7,864 bases of DNA, taken from Caryophanales bacterium UBA3835. Lineage in GTDB: Bacteria; Bacillota_I; Bacilli_A; RFN20; CAG-826. Positions 6,612 through 7,864 of the stretch are shown here, piece by piece. How positions within the stretch are numbered: the stretch's first letter is position 1; each line of letters starts with the position of its first letter. The notes beneath the pieces were generated by a model. That model did no database searches. It saw only the letters and a list, made by a program, of their open reading frames with translations, and was not told the DNA's origin. The stretch lies in contig DGHZ01000040.1 of NCBI GenBank assembly GCA_002392945.1, forward strand, positions 3,152 to 11,015, written 5' to 3'. A program made the translations under genes and the position numbers.

Positions 6612-7864
6612 ATGGAAATTAGAATTAAGAACTTAACCAAAATTTTCCCTGGTGACGCCAAAAAGAACATTCGTGACACAATCGCTGTTAAGGATTTGGA
6701 TTTTACAGTTGATGATGGTACTCTTGTTGGTTTATTAGGACCTTCTGGATGTGGTAAATCCACAACCCTTTATATGATTAGTGGATTACAAACACCAACA
6801 TCTGGTGAAGTTTGGTTTGGTGATCAAGAAGTTACTAACTTATCCCCTGAAAAAAGAGGTATTGGCTTAGTCTTCCAAAACTATGCCTTATATCCTCATA
6901 TGACTATTTTCAAAAATATTGAATTCCCTCTTACAAATTTAAAGGTTGAAATTCCTTTAGTTACATTCTTCAATTTCGATTTTGATTACGAATATAAATT
7001 AAATGAATCTGATGTACCAGATGGTATTATTAAGAGCTTAGTTTCTTTGTTAAAGAAAATTGGTTTAAAAAGAAAACAATTTGATATCAAACACGAAGTA
7101 GTGGATGGTTTATTAAAAGTACATGTTCAAATTAAGAATGTTTCTACAGCAGTTAGAGATATGTTCAAACTTAACATGGAACGTATTGTTAAATTTAAAT
7201 TACTTAGTGAATCCGAAGTACAAACAAGTGACGCGTTATATGATTCCACAATTAGAGCGGTTGTTGGTAAGAAATTTGAAAATGAGACCCTTGATGTTAC
7301 ATTAAGAGCAAGACTTCCAAAAGAATTTACAACCGATCATTTAGATGAAACAATTAATGCTTTTAAAGCTATTGCTGCTAAATACGGCAAGGCTGGTGAA
7401 TGCATTATCTCTAGAGGACAACATGGTTATGAAGTGATGGGCCGTGTTTTGAAAGTTTTATCTAGTAAGAAAGATGAATTCGCTGCTGAAGCTGTAGCCG
7501 AATTACAACTTTCTAACGAAAACGTCATTGTTAACGATGCTTATAACCATGAAGTTGATCGTGTTATTAAAGAATTCTTTAAAGCAAAGAAAATGAAATT
7601 CACTGACTATAAGTTATATTTTGATAAGACTTATACACGTATCTATTTCAAATTACATAGAACAAAAACTGAAGATGCCAAGAGCGCAGTCGAAGAACTT
7701 GGTAAACTTCTTGAACTCGATAATGTCGAATTTGATGTCGCTCAAGCAATTGCTCATAGAGCCTTAACCAAAGAAGAAAGAAGAGATATCGTTTACGATA
7801 CCGCTAAACTTGTTCAAGTTGATGAATACCTTGAAAGAAAACCATCTCAATTATCAGGTGGTCA
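6612..7864 (+). CDS. MalK/MsmK/UgpC-type ABC transporter ATPase with ~270-residue insert, 3'-truncated by the window edge
   Basis: The frame gives 417 complete codons and stays open to the edge. It is the nucleotide-binding subunit of an importer, probably for sugars, glycerol-phosphate or similar solutes, acting on the inner face of the membrane. Landmarks are MEIRIKNLTKIF, Walker A GPSGCGKSTT (43-52), SGLQTPTSGEVWFG (57-70), the Q-loop GLVFQNYALYPHMT (85-98, Gln89) and the signature LSGGQ starting at residue 414, where the window ends. Walker A Lys49 to Gln89 is 40 residues, as in E. coli MalK, but Gln89 to LSGGQ is 325 instead of about 52. The flanks are normal: FKNIEFPLTNLK before and TKEERRDIVYDTAKLVQVDE then YLERKPSQ after. 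The extra block (about 112-385) is in frame, uninterrupted and similar in codon use. Walker B, the D- and H-loops and any C-terminal regulatory domain lie outside. I recall mycoplasma MsmK/UgpC proteins being near 585 residues, well above the usual 370, and they may share this insert. Confidence 0.93.
   Translation, partial: MEIRIKNLTKIFPGDAKKNIRDTIAVKDLDFTVDDGTLVGLLGPSGCGKSTTLYMISGLQTPTSGEVWFGDQEVTNLSPEKRGIGLVFQNYALYPHMTIFKNIEFPLTNLKVEIPLVTFFNFDFDYEYKLNESDVPDGIIKSLVSLLKKIGLKRKQFDIKHEVVDGLLKVHVQIKNVSTAVRDMFKLNMERIVKFKLLSESEVQTSDALYDSTIRAVVGKKFENETLDVTLRARLPKEFTTDHLDETINAFKAIAAKYGKAGECIISRGQHGYEVMGRVLKVLSSKKDEFAAEAVAELQLSNENVIVNDAYNHEVDRVIKEFFKAKKMKFTDYKLYFDKTYTRIYFKLHRTKTEDAKSAVEELGKLLELDNVEFDVAQAIAHRALTKEERRDIVYDTAKLVQVDEYLERKPSQLSGG
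6945..7757 (+). other. Insert domain inside the ABC ATPase, between Q-loop and LSGGQ
   Basis: It covers residues about 112-382 of the ATPase. Boundaries come from lining up the flanking MalK-like sequence and are uncertain by about 10 residues. The segment is charged and soluble-looking, without membrane spans, and has one Cys (264). Several stretches read as a strand followed by a helix: about 119-153, 167-195, 227-259 and 342-372. It replaces or extends the helical subdomain that in MalK-type ATPases contacts the permease coupling helices. I do not recognise its fold from sequence. Confidence 0.75.

Noticed and set aside
7123..7305. Short open frame inside the ATPase insert, which might suggest a frameshift or a nested gene
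   Set aside because: The ATPase frame itself is continuous across this stretch to the window edge. The alternative frame has no ribosome site or recognisable motif.
6945..7757. Insertion sequence, intron or intein as the cause of the long ATPase
   Set aside because: I saw no terminal inverted repeats, target duplication, transposase frame, intron-type structure or intein splice residues at the block edges, and the frame is kept on both sides.
1..7864. CRISPR arrays, tRNA or rRNA genes
   Set aside because: No regularly spaced direct repeats, no cloverleaf-like intergenic sequence and no rRNA-like tracts were found. Non-coding space is only about 340 bases in total.

Overview
The window looks like a chromosomal segment of a low-GC Gram-positive-type bacterium, either Bacillota or the Mollicutes-related part of that radiation. 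The reasons are AT-rich coding sequence, a Mollicutes/Bacilli-like EF-Tu, sigma-A-type promoters, a diacylglyceryl-type lipoprotein signal and Gram-positive-like Shine-Dalgarno sites. All five stop codons seen are TAA or TAG, and every tryptophan I checked is TGG. TGA is therefore unused here, and the window cannot separate genetic code 11 from code 4.

Layout: (1) 1-894 is the 3' three quarters of tuf (EF-Tu), closed by a textbook UUCG-loop terminator at 919-944. (2) A promoter at 943-970 starts just at the terminator's T-tract and drives a likely three-gene unit: a secreted lipoprotein with a fibronectin-III-like domain and a CX5R protein phosphatase domain (1024-2175), then two tandem paralogous RDD-family membrane proteins (2217-3353 and 3355-4398). 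Each RDD protein carries an unusually large insertion between its first and second membrane segments. (3) A second strong promoter (4436-4464), whose spacer and -10 box contain a perfect 7-bp inverted repeat, drives a secreted, membrane-anchored 691-residue protein with a short BspA-like leucine-rich segment and three C-terminal membrane spans (4519-6594). Seventeen bases later comes a MalK/MsmK/UgpC-type ABC transporter ATPase (6612 to beyond the right edge).

The most unusual object is the ABC ATPase. Walker A, the Q-loop and the LSGGQ signature are intact and in one open frame, but about 270 extra residues lie between the Q-loop and LSGGQ, where E. coli MalK has about 50. The insert is a continuous, codon-consistent protein segment that seems to contain several degenerate strand-then-helix units. 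Its operon partner, a surface-exposed protein with a cytoplasmic tail, is a candidate accessory component of the same transporter. The permease and binding-protein genes, if present, would lie past the right edge.
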